From contig JAUVDU010000059.1 in assembly GCA_030595135.1 (NCBI GenBank), positions 1 through 7,866 on the forward strand: 7,866 nt of DNA. Direction: 5' to 3'. Source of the stretch: Deltaproteobacteria bacterium. GTDB lineage: Bacteria; Desulfobacterota; Anaeroferrophillalia; Anaeroferrophillales; Tharpellaceae. Positions 5,804-7,866 of this stretch are shown one piece after another. The notes under the pieces were generated by a model. It was not told the DNA's origin. It saw only the letters and a program-made list of their open reading frames with translations, and made no database searches. Each line of letters opens with the position of its first letter. The stretch's first letter is position 1. The position numbers and the translations under genes were made by a program.

Positions 5804-6868
5804 ATGACTATTCGTACCCATGACATTAATATCAAAAGCTTCGAACCATTGATCGACCCTAACACATTCAAAGAGGAGTTGCCGCTGACTGAAGCCAGCC
5901 GGAAAACCGTAATTGAAGGACGGCGTCAGATCGAAGATATTCTTGCTCACCGTGACCAGCGCTTGCTGATGATCGTCGGCCCCTGTTCGATTCACGATGA
6001 AAAGGGGGCTTTAGAATACGCTGAACGACTGGTAAAACTGCAAGCTGAAGTTGCTGACACCATGCTCCTGGTAATGCGGGTCTATTTTGAAAAACCCCGG
6101 ACGACGATCGGCTGGAAAGGTCTTCTCAACGATCCGCACATGAACGGTAGCTGTGATATGTGTGAAGGTTTGCGCCGAGCCCGGCGGATTCTTATGAAAA
6201 TAACCGGGATGGGACTGCCGACGGCGACCGAAATGCTCGATCCGATTACTCCACAGTACTTGGCCGGACTGGTTTGTTGGTCGGCCATCGGTGCGCGCAC
6301 CACCGAATCCCAAACCCACCGGGAAATGGCCAGTGGTCTTTCGATGCCGGTCGGCTTCAAAAATTGTACTGATGGCAGTTTAAGTAAAGCGATCCACGCC
6401 ATGATTGCGGCCCAGGCTCCGCAAAGTTTCATCGGCGTCGATCCCGACGGTAAAACCTGCATCGTTTCAACCACGGGAAATCCCTGGACTCATATGGTTT
6501 TACGTGGCGGCCAACGACCCAATTATGATTCCGTCAGTATTGAGGAAGCATGTCAGAAATTAGTCGATGAGGGGCTCAAAGAGACTATTGTCGTCGATTG
6601 TTCACATGGCAATTCACGCAAAAAACATCAAGGACAGGAGCGGGTTTTAAAAGACGTAATAGGTCAACGCTTGGAGGGCAATCAGGCCTTGGTCGGGATG
6701 ATGTTGGAGAGTAATCTTTACGAAGGCAATCAACCTTGTAGTGAAAATATCGAGGAGTTGGCCTATGGGGTTTCAGTAACCGACGAGTGCATCTCCTGGG
6801 AAACCACTGAGAAATTGTTACGCTGTGCCCATAAACGGATGAAAAATCAATCTCTGATGGCAGCTTAG
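5804..6868 (+). CDS. aroF: 3-deoxy-7-phosphoheptulonate (DAHP) synthase, AroF/AroG/AroH type
   Basis: The enzyme condenses phosphoenolpyruvate with erythrose 4-phosphate to DAHP, the first committed step of the shikimate pathway, in the cytosol. The 354-aa protein aligns end to end with the E. coli type I-alpha enzymes. Metal ligands are present: C61 in GPCSIHD, H268 in CSHGNS, E302 in MLESN and D327 in SVTDECISWE. Substrate motifs include RVYFEKPRTTIGWKG (92-106), GARTTESQ (163-170) and PVGFKNCTDG (182-191). The allosteric region is intact (P150, S180). Position 211 is Gly (in FIGVD), as in tyrosine-sensitive E. coli AroF, where phenylalanine-sensitive AroG has Ser; this suggests tyrosine inhibition, and the symbol reflects that. 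AAGGAG lies 8 nt before the ATG. Expression is probably controlled by the upstream attenuator. pheA follows after 11 nt, with the Shine-Dalgarno overlapping the aroF stop. The function is certain; the effector is inferred. Confidence 0.97.
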   Translation: MTIRTHDINIKSFEPLIDPNTFKEELPLTEASRKTVIEGRRQIEDILAHRDQRLLMIVGPCSIHDEKGALEYAERLVKLQAEVADTMLLVMRVYFEKPRTTIGWKGLLNDPHMNGSCDMCEGLRRARRILMKITGMGLPTATEMLDPITPQYLAGLVCWSAIGARTTESQTHREMASGLSMPVGFKNCTDGSLSKAIHAMIAAQAPQSFIGVDPDGKTCIVSTTGNPWTHMVLRGGQRPNYDSVSIEEACQKLVDEGLKETIVVDCSHGNSRKKHQGQERVLKDVIGQRLEGNQALVGMMLESNLYEGNQPCSENIEELAYGVSVTDECISWETTEKLLRCAHKRMKNQSLMAA

Positions 6869-6879
6869 GAGAGAAAAAA

Positions 6880-7866
6880 ATGTCGGAACTTGATATTTTA
6901 CGCGAAGAGATCGATAATCTGGACAGCGATGTTCTAGAGCTCATTAATCACCGTCTCGAACTGGCTCGAAAAATTGGCCGAGAAAAACAGGGCCAAGGTC
7001 TTTCTACGCTTAATAACGCCCGTGAAAGTCTGGTTCTACAACACCTTGAAAAACGCAACCAGGGACCTTTGACGCAAATCGCCCTGCATCTGATTTTTAA
7101 AGAGATCATGGCCGCAGCCCGCGAGCTTCAAAGTCAGCATAAAATTGCCTTTCTGGGGCCTGAAGCCTCTTTCACCCACTTGGCCGCTTTAGGCCATTTC
7201 GGTGGCTGCTCAGTAATGATGCCGCAGGCCAACGTTGCCGAGGTTTTTCAGGCGGTGGAGAAAGGGCAATGTCACTACGGCATGGTACCTGTGGAGAACT
7301 CCATTGAAGGTTCGGTCAACCATACCCTGGATCTATTTTTTACTTCAGAGCTGAAGATCTGTGCTGAACGCTATCAAACGATTTCACATGATCTGCTGGC
7401 CGCCGGCGATATCCCTCTAGAAAGTATCCGCACGGTCTACTCGCATGCCCAAGCCTTTGCTCAATGTCGGCAGTGGCTCAGACGTCACCTGCCCGGTGCC
7501 ATATTGACCGAATGTGGGAGCACTGCTGAAGCCGCCAGGCGGGCCGCTGCGCAACGCGGCCAAACCGCCGCAATTGCCGGATCTGCTGCCGCCGAGCTCT
7601 ATAATCTCAAGGTCGTCGCTCCTAAAATTGAAGATTTACCCGGCAACACGACTCGTTTTCTGGTTCTCGGCAAAGAGGACAGTCCTCCTTCAGGCCAAGA
7701 TAAAACCTCACTTCTTTTTGTCACCCCACACCTGCCCGGCGCCCTGCACCACGTCCTGACACCAATGGCTGAATATGGTGTAAATATGGTCAAGCTGGAG
7801 TCTCGGCCAACCCGTAACGAGAAATGGAGCTACTTTTTTATTGCTGATTTCGAAGGTCACCGTGAG
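6880..7866 (+). CDS. pheA: Bifunctional chorismate mutase / prephenate dehydratase (P-protein), C-terminal end cut off
   Basis: It converts chorismate to prephenate and then phenylpyruvate, the phenylalanine branch. The frame runs 329 codons to the window edge without a stop; family length suggests a few tens of residues are missing. Residues 1 to about 85 are an AroQ-type chorismate mutase with LREEIDNLD (7-15), HRLELARKIGREK (24-36) and a conserved RE (48-49). The dehydratase follows: IAFLGPEASFTHLAA (89-103), MVPVENSIEGSVNHTLDLF (135-153), SHAQAFAQC (188-196), ECGSTAEAA (211-219) and the catalytic TTRF (257-260) in PGNTTRF. An ACT domain begins near 276 with PGALH (286-290) and ESRP (307-310), the motifs that bind phenylalanine for feedback inhibition. 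AGGAG (6867-6871) overlaps the aroF stop codon and lies 8 nt before the ATG, so it is operonic with aroF and shares its attenuator. Confidence 0.96.
   Translation, partial: MSELDILREEIDNLDSDVLELINHRLELARKIGREKQGQGLSTLNNARESLVLQHLEKRNQGPLTQIALHLIFKEIMAAARELQSQHKIAFLGPEASFTHLAALGHFGGCSVMMPQANVAEVFQAVEKGQCHYGMVPVENSIEGSVNHTLDLFFTSELKICAERYQTISHDLLAAGDIPLESIRTVYSHAQAFAQCRQWLRRHLPGAILTECGSTAEAARRAAAQRGQTAAIAGSAAAELYNLKVVAPKIEDLPGNTTRFLVLGKEDSPPSGQDKTSLLFVTPHLPGALHHVLTPMAEYGVNMVKLESRPTRNEKWSYFFIADFEGHRE

Noticed and set aside
5741..5995. Minus-strand 84-codon frame over the aroF start
   Set aside because: It covers terminator 2 and the conserved AroF N-terminus in antisense, so it is a shadow frame.

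Overview
The window looks like chromosomal housekeeping DNA from a Gram-negative bacterium of moderate GC content. It is most likely a member of Desulfobacterota (the former Deltaproteobacteria). This placement is an inference from the protein flavour (CoaBC, a family 4 uracil-DNA glycosylase, an AroF-like DAHP synthase followed by a fused P-protein) and from a palindromic repeat of a type I associate with that group. No taxonomic marker gene is present. I see no tRNA, rRNA, CRISPR array, transposase or phage gene.

Layout. Positions 1-1322 (minus) hold most of a DUF445 (YheB/YjiN-like) membrane protein that runs off the left edge. It is divergent from coaBC (1590-2795, plus), and between the two lies a nested imperfect inverted repeat (1366-1520). 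coaBC is followed after 12 nt by a 4Fe-4S family 4 uracil-DNA glycosylase (2808-3455). That gene converges on, and overlaps by 9 bp, a minus-strand pair: an AI-2E/PerM-family membrane protein (4316-5389), then a zinc-ribbon rhomboid protease (3447-4283).

The right third is an aromatic amino acid operon. A sigma70-like promoter (5489-5517) precedes a roughly 280-nt leader, aroF (DAHP synthase, 5804-6868), and pheA (fused chorismate mutase/prephenate dehydratase, 6880 to beyond the right edge). AroF commits carbon to the shikimate pathway and PheA takes chorismate to phenylpyruvate, so the operon has the entry step and a Phe-branch enzyme.

The most interesting element is that leader. It encodes a 26-residue peptide (5599-5679) with seven consecutive aromatic residues (FFFWFYF). 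Two tandem intrinsic terminators (5705-5737 and 5743-5782) follow, the second ending just before the aroF Shine-Dalgarno. Two alternative pairings visible in the sequence, 5660-5673 with 5708-5721 and 5724-5735 with 5743-5755, would dismantle both terminators. The first uses RNA that a ribosome finishing the peptide would cover and a ribosome stalled at the aromatic codons would leave free. This reads as a ribosome-mediated transcription attenuator sensing aromatic aminoacyl-tRNA. It acts on top of probable feedback inhibition of AroF (Gly at the Tyr/Phe selectivity position) and PheA (ACT domain with ESRP motif).
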